Source of the DNA: Arthrobacter pullicola
GTDB lineage: Bacteria > Actinomycetota > Actinomycetes > Actinomycetales > Micrococcaceae
Length of the DNA stretch: 64,000 nt
Reading direction: 5' to 3'
NCBI RefSeq assembly: GCF_014836875.1
Contig: NZ_JACSQC010000009.1
Span: 1-64,000 of the forward strand
Position numbers and translations under genes: made by a program. The notes beneath the pieces are model-generated. The model was not told where the DNA came from. It ran no database searches and worked only from the letters and a program-made list of their open reading frames with translations. How positions within the stretch are numbered: the first letter of the stretch is position 1; every line of letters starts with the position of its first letter. Positions 1 through 9,179 of the stretch are shown here, piece by piece.

Positions 1-53
1 GACGGCACCTTGTTCGAAGACCCCGTGCCCAAGAACCTGCCCTCAGCCGCTTG
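1..53 (+). CDS. 3' end of an unidentified plus-strand gene (partial)
   Basis: Frame 1 is open from the window edge to a TGA at 51-53 and encodes 17 residues ending KNLPSAA. There is too little to recognise a family. The following 130 bases hold only a short hairpin-like CTGGG/CCCAG, so this could equally be a chance open frame. Confidence 0.3.
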
Positions 54-184
54 ACGAAAACCATAGAGGCACCCCCCAGCCAACAGATCGGCCGGTCGAG
101 CGTATTCCTCCGAGGCTGCAGTACTGGGCATCAACCCAGCAAAGTGGAGTCGATGAAAGAATCATCCATGGAAATAGAGCGGTT

Positions 185-1351
185 TTATGGAAGATGACAT
201 TCCGTTTGGGCATCGCCAAATTCAGCGATCCGCGACCCTACCCCAAGGAGTTCCTCGATAGCTGCCACCGTCCGCGGTGCCGCTTTACCGTCGCCGTACG
301 GGTTGACGGCATTGGCCATGGAATCGAAGTGCGCGCGGTCGTTCAGCAGCTGATCCACTTCCGCAACGATACGGTTTTCGTCAGTGCCGATCAGCTTGAC
401 CGTGCCGGCCACCACGGCTTCCGGACGCTCGGTGTTCTCGCGCATTACCAGTACAGGCTTGCCGAGGCTGGGAGCTTCTTCCTGGACTCCGCCGGAGTCA
501 GTCAGCACAACGTGCGCCATGGAGAGCATCCGGGTGAACTCACCGTATGCCAGCGGCTCCACCACGATGACGTTCGTCCTACCTTCGATGAACGGGACGA
601 CGGCCGCGCGGACAGCCGGGTTTTTGTGCAGCGGAACGACAATCGTTAGATCAGGTTCCGCGTCAGCGATTCGAGCCAAAGCCCGGCCCACACCGCGCAT
701 CGCCTCGCCCTGGTTCTCGCGGCGATGAGTTGTCACGAGAAGAATGCGGGCTTCCTCGGCGACGAGCTTTTCAAGCTGCGGGTCCGTGAACGGCACCTTC
801 TTGTCAACGGTCATGAACAGGGCGTCGATGACGGTGTTACCCGTGACGACAATGTCGCTGGCAGGAATGTTTTCCTGGAGCAGATTCGCGCGGCTTGTAG
901 TTGTGGGAGCCAAGTGCAGGCTGGCGATCTGGGAAGTCATTTTTCGGTTGGCTTCCTCAGGGAACGGGGAGAAGAGATCCCCGCTGCGAAGGCCTGCTTC
1001 AACGTGCACAACCGGGATGCCGTGATAAAAGGCTGCGATAGCGCCTGCCGTGGAGGTGGTGGTGTCGCCCTGGACGATCACGGCATCCGGACGGTTGACG
1101 CTGAAGAGTTTGTCTAGCCCGTCAATCGTGCGGGTCAGGATCCCGTTCAAGGTCTGCCCCGGAGTAAAAATATTCAGGTCGTGATCCGGGACGATTCCAA
1201 ACAGGCCGTTGACCTGGTCCAGCATCGAACGGTGCTGCCCCGTCACGGTCGTGAAGTGCTCCAGGGAAGTGGACTCCTGAAGGGCAGAAACGATCGGCGC
1301 CATTTTGATAGCTTCGGGCCGGGTTCCATAGATAGGCATAACGAGTGGCAA
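185..1351 (-). CDS. wecB: UDP-N-acetylglucosamine 2-epimerase (non-hydrolysing)
   Basis: This enzyme interconverts UDP-GlcNAc and UDP-ManNAc in the cytoplasm and supplies ManNAc for surface polymers. The 388-residue length is normal. Family motifs are visible: GTRPEAIK (residues 9-16), QGDTTTS (94-100), HVEAGLRSGD (116-125), GNTVIDAL (171-178), THRRENQG (208-215) and, near 290-310, SGGVQEEAP followed by ENTERPEA. The TTG start at 1351 places GTRPEAIK at the usual distance from the N-terminus; an in-frame ATG four codons later is the alternative. It is transcribed alone, away from the flanking genes, so the polymer it serves cannot be named. Confidence 0.95.
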   Translation of the reverse strand: MPLVMPIYGTRPEAIKMAPIVSALQESTSLEHFTTVTGQHRSMLDQVNGLFGIVPDHDLNIFTPGQTLNGILTRTIDGLDKLFSVNRPDAVIVQGDTTTSTAGAIAAFYHGIPVVHVEAGLRSGDLFSPFPEEANRKMTSQIASLHLAPTTTSRANLLQENIPASDIVVTGNTVIDALFMTVDKKVPFTDPQLEKLVAEEARILLVTTHRRENQGEAMRGVGRALARIADAEPDLTIVVPLHKNPAVRAAVVPFIEGRTNVIVVEPLAYGEFTRMLSMAHVVLTDSGGVQEEAPSLGKPVLVMRENTERPEAVVAGTVKLIGTDENRIVAEVDQLLNDRAHFDSMANAVNPYGDGKAAPRTVAAIEELLGVGSRIAEFGDAQTECHLP

Positions 1352-1459
1352 AGCGGTACCCCATAAGACGTGAGACTTAAAAAGTGTGAATGTTAGCGTG
1401 TGGTCCGGTCATCCTAGCCCATTCCCAGATTATTCCTGGGTCAGGGCGACTTCTTCGAT

Positions 1460-1690
1460 TCAGCCAAAAAAGACCAGAAGCGTTACAAGCACAGGCACCG
1501 ACACAAACACGCCCACAGTCAGAATCATGGCCACCGCACGCTTCCTGCGATAAGCCCTGGCCGGCTCGGCCTTGAACCCGCCGGAGGCACGCACCACTTC
1601 CTCCTCGAAAACGGGGCTGCGGTCGGTCCCCGAACTCATGTGCCGCGCTGCCGCAACCTCCGTATATAGCCGTTTGCCCATGTGCTCCAC
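1460..1690 (-). CDS. Small single-span membrane protein of unknown function
   Basis: A 76-residue protein with a charged N-terminal half and one C-terminal hydrophobic segment (about residues 54-75) preceded by RRKR, which predicts the N-terminus inside the cell. I do not recognise a family. The GTG at 1690 or the ATG at 1681 could be the start; GGAG lies 3 bases before the ATG. An overlapping frame on the same strand (up to 1709) lacks a membrane segment and is less plausible. It could be a chance frame, but the positive-inside arrangement is protein-like. Confidence 0.5.
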   Translation of the reverse strand: MEHMGKRLYTEVAAARHMSSGTDRSPVFEEEVVRASGGFKAEPARAYRRKRAVAMILTVGVFVSVPVLVTLLVFFG

Positions 1691-1855
1691 TTTCCCACAA
1701 GAACCGCAATCCTTAGGGGTGGCTGTCAGAGCCCTGCGGTACGCTTCTCACTGGGCAGGTTACTGATCGGGTCAACGGAGCCCCGGAGGCTGCCCAAGAA
1801 CGAGCTGGCACAAACCGGAGTTCACGTATGAGCTACAGCACGGAACGGGATTACT

Positions 1856-2887
1856 TTGCAGACTAAGATCACCGCCAATGCGCAAGCGCTGAAGCGATGG
1901 TTGAGCAAGGCCGAGGTCTCTCTGGGGAACCACAGCGACCGGCTGAATGCCATCAACATTTTCCCGGTGGCCGACGGCGACACCGGAACCAACCTCTACC
2001 TCACCATGCGCGCTGCCTCCGCCGCAGCAGCCGATCAGGAAACGCATGACATCGGCGAACTGCTCTCCACGGCCGGCCGGTCTGCCATGGAACAGGCCCG
2101 CGGAAACTCCGGCACGCTGCTCTCCGTCTTCCTCACCGCGATGGCCGAGCCGCTGCAGGGACACAGCAGGCTCTCCGCGCCGCTTCTGGCCTTGGCGCTG
2201 GACCGGGCGCAGCTGCGCTCCTGGTCGGTGCTCAGTGATCCCGTTCCCGGAACCATGCTCTCCGTACTGGAAGAGGCTGCCCGGGGAGCATCACGGGTAG
2301 AGCCGGCCCAGAACGGCGATGATTCCAACGCGGGCCTGGCTGTAACCCTCCGCGCCATGATGACCTCCGCACTGGCCGCCGTCGTGCGCACCGAAGAGCA
2401 GCTGCAGACCCTCACCGATGCCCGGGTTGTCGACGCCGGCGGCGTGGGGTTCCTGCTGGTCCTGGATGCCCTGCGGGCCTCCGCCCTCGGCGAGGAACTC
2501 CAGGGAGAGCTCCTTGACGGACTGCACGGCTACGACGTCCAGGACCCGCATATCCACAGCAACCAGCCGCAGCTCGAAGGCGTGGAAGTCATGTGCACCA
2601 TCACGCTTAGCCCGCTCGACGCCGCCACGATGCGGCTTTCGCTCGATGAGCTGGGGGAGTCCGTGATCATGAGCGCGGTCAGCCCCGTGGGGGACGGCTA
2701 CCGGTGGCGGGTCCACGTCCATACTCCGGATGCGGGGGCTGCCCTGGAACTGCTGCGCACGGTTGGCGAACCGACCAATGTCACGATCACCGAGCTGTCC
2801 GCCAACGGGCACCAGACAACGGAAATCCCGCAGGTCCCGGTCCCCGGTGACCCCGCCGCCGGTGGCGGTCTGGCCCGCGAAGCCTAG
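1856..2887 (+). CDS. DAK2 (DhaL-type) domain protein, FakA-like but short
   Basis: The N-terminal 200 residues are a DhaL/DAK2 domain: VADGDTGTNL (about residues 38-47) supplies the Mg-ATP-binding Asp residues, followed by RGNSGTLLS and DAGGVGFLLVLDAL. A middle domain ending in RVHVHTPDAGAALELL follows. FakA fatty-acid kinases of Firmicutes continue for about 200 more residues with a DegV-like domain that is absent here. The family phosphorylates fatty acids or dihydroxyacetone; the substrate here is unknown. The start is TTG at 1856 behind GGAACGGGA. recG follows after 6 bases, an arrangement common in actinobacteria and pointing to co-transcription. Confidence 0.85.
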   Translation: MQTKITANAQALKRWLSKAEVSLGNHSDRLNAINIFPVADGDTGTNLYLTMRAASAAAADQETHDIGELLSTAGRSAMEQARGNSGTLLSVFLTAMAEPLQGHSRLSAPLLALALDRAQLRSWSVLSDPVPGTMLSVLEEAARGASRVEPAQNGDDSNAGLAVTLRAMMTSALAAVVRTEEQLQTLTDARVVDAGGVGFLLVLDALRASALGEELQGELLDGLHGYDVQDPHIHSNQPQLEGVEVMCTITLSPLDAATMRLSLDELGESVIMSAVSPVGDGYRWRVHVHTPDAGAALELLRTVGEPTNVTITELSANGHQTTEIPQVPVPGDPAAGGGLAREA

Positions 2888-2893
2888 AGGCCC

Positions 2894-5119
2894 ATGCAGG
2901 ACAGGATTCCCGGCGAACTCGACTACCCGCTTGACCGCCGGATTGGTAAACGCTCTGCGGACAGGATTGCCCAGCAGCTTGGGATCACCACTGTCGGTGA
3001 GCTGCTGCTGCACGTTCCCCGCCGCTACCTGGAACGCGGTGAACTCACGCCGATAGCGGAGATTCCCTTCGATGAGGAAGTCACGCTGGTTGCCCGCGTG
3101 CAAAGCAACAACGCCAGGCGGATGCAGACCCGCAAGGGAATGATTGTTGAGATCACGGTGACGGACGACGCCGGCGGATCGCTTGGGCTGCTGCACCTGA
3201 CCTTCTTCAACGGCTACGGGGCACAGAAAGACCTGCAGGTGGGCGCCCGGGCCATGTTTTCCGGCAAAGTCGGCGTCTACAAAGGTCAGCTGACACTGAC
3301 CAACCCCAACTACGTGCTCCTGGCCGACGATGCCGATGACGAAGAGGAAGCCAAACGGCCGATCCCCGTTTACCCGGCCACCGCCAAACTGACCAGCTGG
3401 GACATCAAAAAGACCATCGACCTGCTGCTGGACACCCTGCAGGCCGAGCGGCTGCGCGATCCGGTCCCGGAACAGATCCGCAGCCGGGAGCACCTGATGC
3501 CCCTGGCCGCAGCCTACGAGGCCCTCCACCGGCCGGCGGACATCCAGGAGGCGTATAAGGCACGGCACCGTTTCCGCTACCAGGAAGCCCTCGTCCTGCA
3601 GACGGCCCTGGCCCGCCGGCACGCGTTTACCGCGCTGCAGGACGCCACCGCCAGGCCGCCGGCACCCGGGGGTCTGCTGGACACCTTCGACGCCGCCCTG
3701 CCTTTCACCCTCACCGGCGGCCAGGGTCAGGTCGGGGCGGAACTGGCCGGTGACCTGGCCCGGGCACACCCGATGAACCGGCTGCTGCAGGGCGAAGTGG
3801 GGTCGGGTAAAACCCTGGTCGCGCTGCGGGCCATGCTTCAGGTGATCGACGCCGGAGGCCAGGCTGCGCTGCTGGCTCCCACCGAAGTCCTTGCCGCCCA
3901 GCACCACGCGTCGATTACCCGGACGCTGGGGCCGCTGGCGGAAGGCGGACTGCTCGGGGGCAGCGAACAAGGCACCCGCGTCACGCTCCTGACCGGGTCC
4001 ATGGGGGCCGCCCAGCGGAAGGCTGCCCTGCTGGAAGCTGCCAGCGGATCCGCGGGAATCGTCATTGGTACCCATGCCCTGCTCGCCGAGCACGTTCAGT
4101 TCGCGGACCTCGGCCTCGTGGTTGTGGACGAACAGCACCGGTTCGGCGTCGAGCAGCGGGACATCCTGCGGTCCAAGGGCCGGCACAGCACGCCGCACCT
4201 CCTGGTGATGACGGCCACCCCGATTCCGCGCACCGTCGCCATGACGGTTTTCGGTGACCTCGACGTCTCCACGCTGGCCGAACTGCCGGCCGGCCGGGCA
4301 CCGATTTCCACGTATCTGGCGCCGCTGACCGACAAGCCGGCGTGGGGTCCGCGGATCTGGGCGCGGGCACGGGAAGAGATCGACGCCGGACGGCAGGTCT
4401 ATGTGGTCTGCCCCAAGATCGGGGACCGCGAAGAGGAGCCCGGCACCGAACTCGCCCTGATCGAGGAGCTCCCTGGCAAACCCGCTGCCCAGCGCAACCA
4501 GCGCCCGCTCGCTTCCGTGCTGGAGACCATGGAGCGGCTGCAGGAGCTGCCCGTCCTCGCCGGCACCCGGATGGCGATGCTGCACGGCCGGATGGACGCG
4601 GCGGATAAGTCAGCAACCATGGACGCCTTCAACCGCGGGGAGATTGACCTGCTGGTCTCCACAACGGTGATCGAAGTCGGAGTGGACGTGCACAACGCCA
4701 CCATGATGGTGATCCTGGATGCCGAACGGTTCGGAATGTCCCAGCTCCATCAGCTCCGCGGCCGCGTGGGCCGGGGCGGGCTGCACGGCACCTGCCTGCT
4801 GGTGACGAATCTTGAACCCGGGCACCCGAGCCGGGAACGGCTGGACGCGGTGGCCGCAACGACGGACGGATTCGAACTCTCCCGCCGTGACCTGGAACTG
4901 CGCCGGGAAGGCGACATCCTGGGCGCCTCACAGTCCGGCGGGCGCTCCACCCTGAAGCTGCTGCGCGCCATCCAGGACGAAAAAGTCATCGAAAAGGCCC
5001 GGACAGACGCACAGGAACTTGTGGCCGTTGACCCCGACCTGCTCGATTATCCCGGCCTGAACGAAGCGATTGACGCGTACCTGAACCCGGAAAAGGAAGC
5101 GTTCCTGGAACGGGGCTGA
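2894..5119 (+). CDS. recG: ATP-dependent DNA helicase RecG
   Basis: RecG remodels stalled replication forks and branch-migrates recombination intermediates. The 741 residues show an N-terminal wedge/OB domain, then a superfamily-2 helicase core: Walker A GEVGSGKT (about 300-307), Walker B DEQH (about 411-414), the TATPIPRT motif, and in the second lobe STTVIEVGVDV and QLRGRVGRGG. A C-terminal TRG-like region follows. AGAGG precedes the ATG, inside the end of the DAK2 gene. rsmD begins 37 bases downstream, so DAK2-recG-rsmD probably form one transcript. Confidence 0.97.
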   Translation: MQDRIPGELDYPLDRRIGKRSADRIAQQLGITTVGELLLHVPRRYLERGELTPIAEIPFDEEVTLVARVQSNNARRMQTRKGMIVEITVTDDAGGSLGLLHLTFFNGYGAQKDLQVGARAMFSGKVGVYKGQLTLTNPNYVLLADDADDEEEAKRPIPVYPATAKLTSWDIKKTIDLLLDTLQAERLRDPVPEQIRSREHLMPLAAAYEALHRPADIQEAYKARHRFRYQEALVLQTALARRHAFTALQDATARPPAPGGLLDTFDAALPFTLTGGQGQVGAELAGDLARAHPMNRLLQGEVGSGKTLVALRAMLQVIDAGGQAALLAPTEVLAAQHHASITRTLGPLAEGGLLGGSEQGTRVTLLTGSMGAAQRKAALLEAASGSAGIVIGTHALLAEHVQFADLGLVVVDEQHRFGVEQRDILRSKGRHSTPHLLVMTATPIPRTVAMTVFGDLDVSTLAELPAGRAPISTYLAPLTDKPAWGPRIWARAREEIDAGRQVYVVCPKIGDREEEPGTELALIEELPGKPAAQRNQRPLASVLETMERLQELPVLAGTRMAMLHGRMDAADKSATMDAFNRGEIDLLVSTTVIEVGVDVHNATMMVILDAERFGMSQLHQLRGRVGRGGLHGTCLLVTNLEPGHPSRERLDAVAATTDGFELSRRDLELRREGDILGASQSGGRSTLKLLRAIQDEKVIEKARTDAQELVAVDPDLLDYPGLNEAIDAYLNPEKEAFLERG

Positions 5120-5156
5120 TGCCGGGCGGGACCCCGCGGCTGGATAGAGTGGAAAC

Positions 5157-5759
5157 ATGAGCCGCATCATTGCCGGGGCCGCCGGCGGAACCACCCTGTC
5201 CAGCGTTCCCGGATCAGGAACCCGCCCCACCACGGACAGGGTGAAGGAAGCGCTCTTCTCCCGGCTCGAGTCCTACGAAATCCTCTCCGGCGCCTATGTC
5301 CTTGACCTGTTCGCCGGATCCGGCTCCCTGGGCGTCGAAAGCGCCAGCCGCGGAGCTGCCCGGGTTGACCTGGTGGAGCTGGCGGAGAAGGCTGCGGGGG
5401 TCTGCCGCAGCAACGCCGGACTGGTGAACCGCGTGCTGGGCAAGGAACGCGTGCGCGTGCACCGGGCCAAGGCCGAGACCTATCTGCTCCGGGTTCCCGA
5501 GGGCCTGGCCTGGGACCTGGTGTTCCTTGACCCGCCTTATGACCTGGATGAAGACGGCCTGGCCGGCGTTCTGCAGGCCCTCACCGCGCACCTCGCGCCC
5601 GGCGCCGTTGTGGTGGTGGAACGTTCCACCCGGTCTCCGGAACCCGTCTGGCCCGACGGGCTGGAGCGCTTCAGTGAACGTGCCTACGGCGAAACAACCC
5701 TCTGGTTCGCCGAACCGGCCCAGACAGAACCAGCCCAGCCCGGTGACGCCAAAGGCTGA
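5157..5759 (+). CDS. rsmD: 16S rRNA (guanine(966)-N(2))-methyltransferase
   Basis: RsmD methylates N2 of G966 in 16S rRNA during 30S assembly, using S-adenosylmethionine. The 200-residue protein opens with RIIAG and GTRPTTDRVKEALFSRL, then LDLFAGSGSLGVE (SAM-binding loop) and the catalytic DPPYDL motif at about residue 124. Length and motif order are normal. The downstream gene converges on it, with only 26 bases between the two stops. Confidence 0.95.
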   Translation: MSRIIAGAAGGTTLSSVPGSGTRPTTDRVKEALFSRLESYEILSGAYVLDLFAGSGSLGVESASRGAARVDLVELAEKAAGVCRSNAGLVNRVLGKERVRVHRAKAETYLLRVPEGLAWDLVFLDPPYDLDEDGLAGVLQALTAHLAPGAVVVVERSTRSPEPVWPDGLERFSERAYGETTLWFAEPAQTEPAQPGDAKG

Positions 5760-5785
5760 CGCCTAAACGCCTAAACGCCCAGCGC

Positions 5786-6580
5786 TCAGCGCCCGGCCGC
5801 GAAGGCGTCCAGCTCGGCCCCGGTGAGGACGGCTGCGGGATGCGGTCCCGCCCCCAGCAGCGCCGTGGTCCAGTCCTGTGGCCAGCGGAACGGGGCCCCG
5901 GCCAGCACGATGTTCCCCGGGTGACGGCCGGTGAACATACTCGTGTCGCCCAGGGCAGCAACCTCGCCGCCGGCCGCGCCAAACACTGCCTGCATCGACG
6001 CGGCCTGCCGGCGCGCAAAGTTCAGCGGCGGATCATCGCCCACATTGACCAGCAGCACACCGGTGGCAGTGAGCAGCTCCAGCAGTTCGGCGTAGTACTC
6101 CGGCGCCGCCAGGTGTTCCGGAGCATCGGCACCGGCAAAGACATCCAGCACAATAACGTCGAAAGACGCCGGTTCGAACCGGTCGAGCTCCGCCCGGGCG
6201 TCACCGATGATGGTCTGCAGCCGGGTTCCTTCGGGCAGCGGCAGGTACGCCAGCACGTAGTCCAGGAGTTCGCGTTCAAGCTCGACGGCGGCCTGCTCCG
6301 AGCCGGGCCGGGTGGCCTGGACATAGCGCGCCAGCGTCAGGGCGCCGGCACCCAGATGCAGGGTCCGCAGCGGCTGGCCGGCCGGTGCGGCGAGGTCCAG
6401 GACGTTGCCGATCCTCCGGAGATACTCGTAGAAGATCTCCTGCGGCTGCGCTAGGTTCACATGCGACTGCTGGGCACCTCCGATGGACAGGATCCAGGCG
6501 CCCTCGGTGAACGCGTCCTCGTCCAGTTCGGCATGCGCACCGATACCGCGGAGCAGGCGCGACGGCGGACGGCGGGCCAC
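5786..6580 (-). CDS. Spermidine-synthase-like Rossmann protein
   Basis: A 264-residue protein of the spermidine synthase/SAM-methyltransferase fold: LHLGAGALTLARYV (glycine loop, about 85-98), an acidic residue pair at VELERELL, and VIVLDVFAGADAPEH, which corresponds to the polyamine-synthase DxF region. Actinobacteria carry many such proteins that do not make spermidine, and no polyamine genes are nearby, so the substrate is unknown. Its GTG start shares one base with the stop of the upstream aminotransferase (TAGTG), indicating translational coupling. Confidence 0.8.
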   Translation of the reverse strand: MARRPPSRLLRGIGAHAELDEDAFTEGAWILSIGGAQQSHVNLAQPQEIFYEYLRRIGNVLDLAAPAGQPLRTLHLGAGALTLARYVQATRPGSEQAAVELERELLDYVLAYLPLPEGTRLQTIIGDARAELDRFEPASFDVIVLDVFAGADAPEHLAAPEYYAELLELLTATGVLLVNVGDDPPLNFARRQAASMQAVFGAAGGEVAALGDTSMFTGRHPGNIVLAGAPFRWPQDWTTALLGAGPHPAAVLTGAELDAFAAGR

Positions 6581-7824
6581 TAGAGGACCTCCCCGAGGCG
6601 TGCGATGCGTTCCGCGGCTTCCTGCAGCACGTCGAAGCGTTTGCAGAACGCGAAGCGCAGCAGCGTGCGGGTCCGTTCGGCTCCCTCCGGATGGCAGAAC
6701 ATGGCCACCGGGATGGCGGCAACGCCCACCAGCTCCGGCAGCCGGCGGGCCAGGGCGGTGGCATCGGTAATGCCCAGGGGAGCGACGTCGGCGTTGACGA
6801 AGTAGGTGCCCTGCGGCGTGTAGACGTCCAGGCCGGCGGCCCGCAGCCCGGCGGAAAGGACGTTGCGCTTGGCCCGCAGGGTTCCGGCGGCGTCGGTGAA
6901 GAAGGAATCCTCCATCCGCAGGCCCGCGGCGATGGCGGCCTGGAACGGCGACCCGGAGCTGTAGGTCAGGAAGCTCTTGACGGTGCGTACCGCGGCCACC
7001 AGCTCGGCGGGCCCGCTCAGCCAGCCAATCTTCCAGCCGGTCAGGGAGAACGTCTTGCCGGCCGAGGAGATGGTGAGGGTCCGGTCCGCGGCTCCCGGGA
7101 GGGTGGCCACGGGGATGTGCCGGGGACCGAAGGTGAGGTGCTCATACACCTCATCGGTGAGGATCACGACGTCGTGCCGGATGGCCAGGTCCACGATCCG
7201 CTGCAGGACCGGTTCCGGGAAGACCGCGCCGGTGGGATTGTGCGGGTTGTTCACCAGGACCACGCGGGTGCGGTCGGTGAACGCCGCTTCCAGGGCGTCC
7301 AGGTCCGGCATGAAATCCGGTGCCAGCAGGGGAGCGGTGGTGTGGGTGGCGCCGCTCAGGCCGATGATGGCGCCGTAGGAGTCGTAGAACGGTTCGAAGG
7401 TCAGGACCTCATCGCCCGGCCCGGTCAGTGCCAGCAGCGCCGAGGCGATGGCCTCGGTGGCGCCCGTGGTCACAATGATTTCGGTCGCCGGGTCCAGGGT
7501 CAGCCCGTAGAAGCGTTCCTGGTGCTCGGCGACAGCCTCGCGCAGCACCGGCAGTCCCTGGCCCGGAGCATACTGGTTGGCGCCGGCCAGGATGGCCTTG
7601 CGGGCAGCGTTCCGGATCTCTGCCGGACCGTCCTCATCCGGGAATCCCTGGCCCAGGTTGATTGCCCCGTGCACGCCGGCCAGTGCCGTGATCTCCTCGA
7701 AGATGGTCACTCCCAGGTTTCCGTCCGCGCCGAGCAGGTTGGCACCTGCGGCTGTCCGCTGCCAGGGGGCGGGAGCTCCGTCCCGGGAGTCGCGGAGGGT
7801 TTGTGCGCGGGGTGTTGAAGTCAT
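6580..7824 (-). CDS. PLP-dependent aminotransferase, class I/II (DapC/methionine aminotransferase group)
   Basis: A fold-type I aminotransferase of about 414 residues. It shows NNPHNPTGAVF, a DEVYEHLTF segment, SSAGKTFSLTGWKIGW with the PLP-binding Lys, and a C-terminal LLRFAFCKR substrate-carboxylate Arg region. Relatives act as N-succinyldiaminopimelate aminotransferase, in methionine salvage or on kynurenine; sequence does not decide among them. I chose the ATG at 7824; GTG/TTG codons at 7845/7848 are alternative starts, because GAAGG lies only one base from the ATG. It is divergent from coaD across a gap of about 40 bases. Confidence 0.9.
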   Translation of the reverse strand: MTSTPRAQTLRDSRDGAPAPWQRTAAGANLLGADGNLGVTIFEEITALAGVHGAINLGQGFPDEDGPAEIRNAARKAILAGANQYAPGQGLPVLREAVAEHQERFYGLTLDPATEIIVTTGATEAIASALLALTGPGDEVLTFEPFYDSYGAIIGLSGATHTTAPLLAPDFMPDLDALEAAFTDRTRVVLVNNPHNPTGAVFPEPVLQRIVDLAIRHDVVILTDEVYEHLTFGPRHIPVATLPGAADRTLTISSAGKTFSLTGWKIGWLSGPAELVAAVRTVKSFLTYSSGSPFQAAIAAGLRMEDSFFTDAAGTLRAKRNVLSAGLRAAGLDVYTPQGTYFVNADVAPLGITDATALARRLPELVGVAAIPVAMFCHPEGAERTRTLLRFAFCKRFDVLQEAAERIARLGEVL

Positions 7825-7865
7825 GCCTTCAAGTATTACCCGCACCAAGCCGGTAGATTCGACTT

Positions 7866-8339
7866 ATGCGACGCGCAGTATGCCCCGGTTCCTTTGACCC
7901 GATCCACAATGGCCACCTGGAAGTGATTGCCCGGGCCGCCAACCTCTTCGACGAAGTCATCGTGGCCGTTTCCACGAACTACGCCAAAAAGTACCGGTTC
8001 TCCGAGGCCGAACGGCTGGAGATCGCCGCGGAAACACTCGGCTCCCTGGCCGGGGTGTCGGTGCTGCCCATGGGGCACGGGCTGCTGGCTGAGTTCTGCC
8101 GCGACCACGGTGCCAACGCAATTGTGAAGGGCCTGCGCTCGGTCCAGGACTACCAGTACGAGCTGCCGATGGCCGTGATGAACCGGCACCTGACCGGCGT
8201 CGAAACCGTGTTCCTTGCGGCGGATAACTCCTACACGCACCTGTCCTCCAGTCTGATCAAGGAAGTTGCCGCACTGGGCGGGGACATCGCCGAGTTCGTG
8301 CCGAGCGCCGTCCTGAAACGGATGGACGCGCTGCGCTAG
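7866..8339 (+). CDS. coaD: Phosphopantetheine adenylyltransferase
   Basis: CoaD transfers AMP to 4'-phosphopantetheine, the penultimate step of coenzyme A synthesis. The 157-residue protein has the nucleotidyltransferase motif HNGH (residues 14-17) after GSFDPI, then KGLRSVQDYQYELPMA and the C-terminal SSSLIKE segment equivalent to the ISSTxxR motif. Length is exactly that of the family. In actinobacteria coaD commonly follows rsmD; here the two genes on the opposite strand separate them. Confidence 0.97.
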   Translation: MRRAVCPGSFDPIHNGHLEVIARAANLFDEVIVAVSTNYAKKYRFSEAERLEIAAETLGSLAGVSVLPMGHGLLAEFCRDHGANAIVKGLRSVQDYQYELPMAVMNRHLTGVETVFLAADNSYTHLSSSLIKEVAALGGDIAEFVPSAVLKRMDALR

Positions 8340-8391
8340 CCGTGCCGGGGCACCCTGACCAGCTCGTTCCCAGCCGTGCGGGGCGCCGCTC

Positions 8392-8988
8392 CTAGCCGAT
8401 CCGGCTGCCGCACGCCGGGCGCAGGAAAGCCGCCAGCAGGCCGCCTGTTTCCTCCACAAACCGCCCGGCCCACCGCGAGGGGCTCATCGTGGGCTCCGAA
8501 GCAACCATGGTGAGGTGGGCTGCCGAGCACTGGGTGATGTTGGCCTCCGCACGGACCACATGGTACGTCGAGGTCACCACGATGATCTCGTCCCAGCCGT
8601 TATCCGCGGCCAGGCGGGCAACCGAGCGTGCCTCGGCCCGGGTTGTCAGAGGAGACGGGGTGAAACACTCGATCGCCGGGTTGGTGGTGTACTCACAGAC
8701 GAAGTCAGTGTTCGCATTGCCCGGAGTATCGGTGGTGGACAGGACGAGGACGGGAGCGTAGCCGTCCCGCAGCAGCTGCTGCCCGACCGGCAGGCGCTCC
8801 GCGGCAGCCCCGGCCAGCACCACAATGGCGTCCGCGCTGACCGCCTCACCGCTGGGATCCTTTGCGGCCTGGGGATACAGGAAGAGGTTGGCGGCGGCGA
8901 ACAGCCAGACCAGCAGGGCGCACAGCACTGCCGTCCCGATCCGGACAAAAACGCGCCGGAAAGCGGCTGCGGGGCGAAGGAGAGACAC
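8392..8988 (-). CDS. DUF218 (YdcF/SanA-type) membrane protein
   Basis: A 198-residue protein with one N-terminal membrane segment (about 16-36) and an extracytoplasmic DUF218 domain: ADAIVVLAGAAAERLPVGQQLL, then ETTxTRAEA-like TTRAEARSVARLA, then IIVVTSTYHVVRA. SanA-type members influence envelope integrity, but the reaction is not established. Two extra cysteine pairs (CEY, ECF) lie in the outer domain and might be disulfide-bonded. The start is GTG at 8988. Confidence 0.75.
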   Translation of the reverse strand: MSLLRPAAAFRRVFVRIGTAVLCALLVWLFAAANLFLYPQAAKDPSGEAVSADAIVVLAGAAAERLPVGQQLLRDGYAPVLVLSTTDTPGNANTDFVCEYTTNPAIECFTPSPLTTRAEARSVARLAADNGWDEIIVVTSTYHVVRAEANITQCSAAHLTMVASEPTMSPSRWAGRFVEETGGLLAAFLRPACGSRIG

Positions 8989-9117
8989 ACCGCAAGCGTA
9001 GGTGAGAGCTGGGCGTGAGCCGGAATCCGCCGTCGTGCCCCGGTGCGGCTAAACTGGAGCAGCAGCCGCGGTACGGCAGGCACGGGGCCCGGCCCCAGCG
9101 CCCGCCGGCGGGCCGGT

Positions 9118-9147
9118 TTGAGAGATTCCCTCCGGTCAGGCTAAGAT
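9118..9147 (+). promoter_or_regulatory. Sigma-A-type promoter of the DUF177-rpmF-rnc-mutM operon
   Basis: TTGAGA at 9118-9123, an 18-base spacer and TAAGAT at 9142-9147. Transcription would begin near 9154, leaving about 25 bases before the Shine-Dalgarno-led ATT at 9180. Assigned by eye from consensus similarity. Confidence 0.55.
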
Positions 9148-9179
9148 GATATGTCGGTCTATGTTCTACAGGAGTTCTC

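Noticed and set aside
1377-1709. A 110-codon minus-strand frame overlapping the small membrane protein
   Set aside because: It has no membrane segment or motif, while the alternative frame gives a sensible positive-inside helix.
2291-4585. A 764-codon open frame on the minus strand across recG
   Set aside because: It is antisense to a clear RecG in high-GC codons and shows no family motifs; open antisense frames are expected here.
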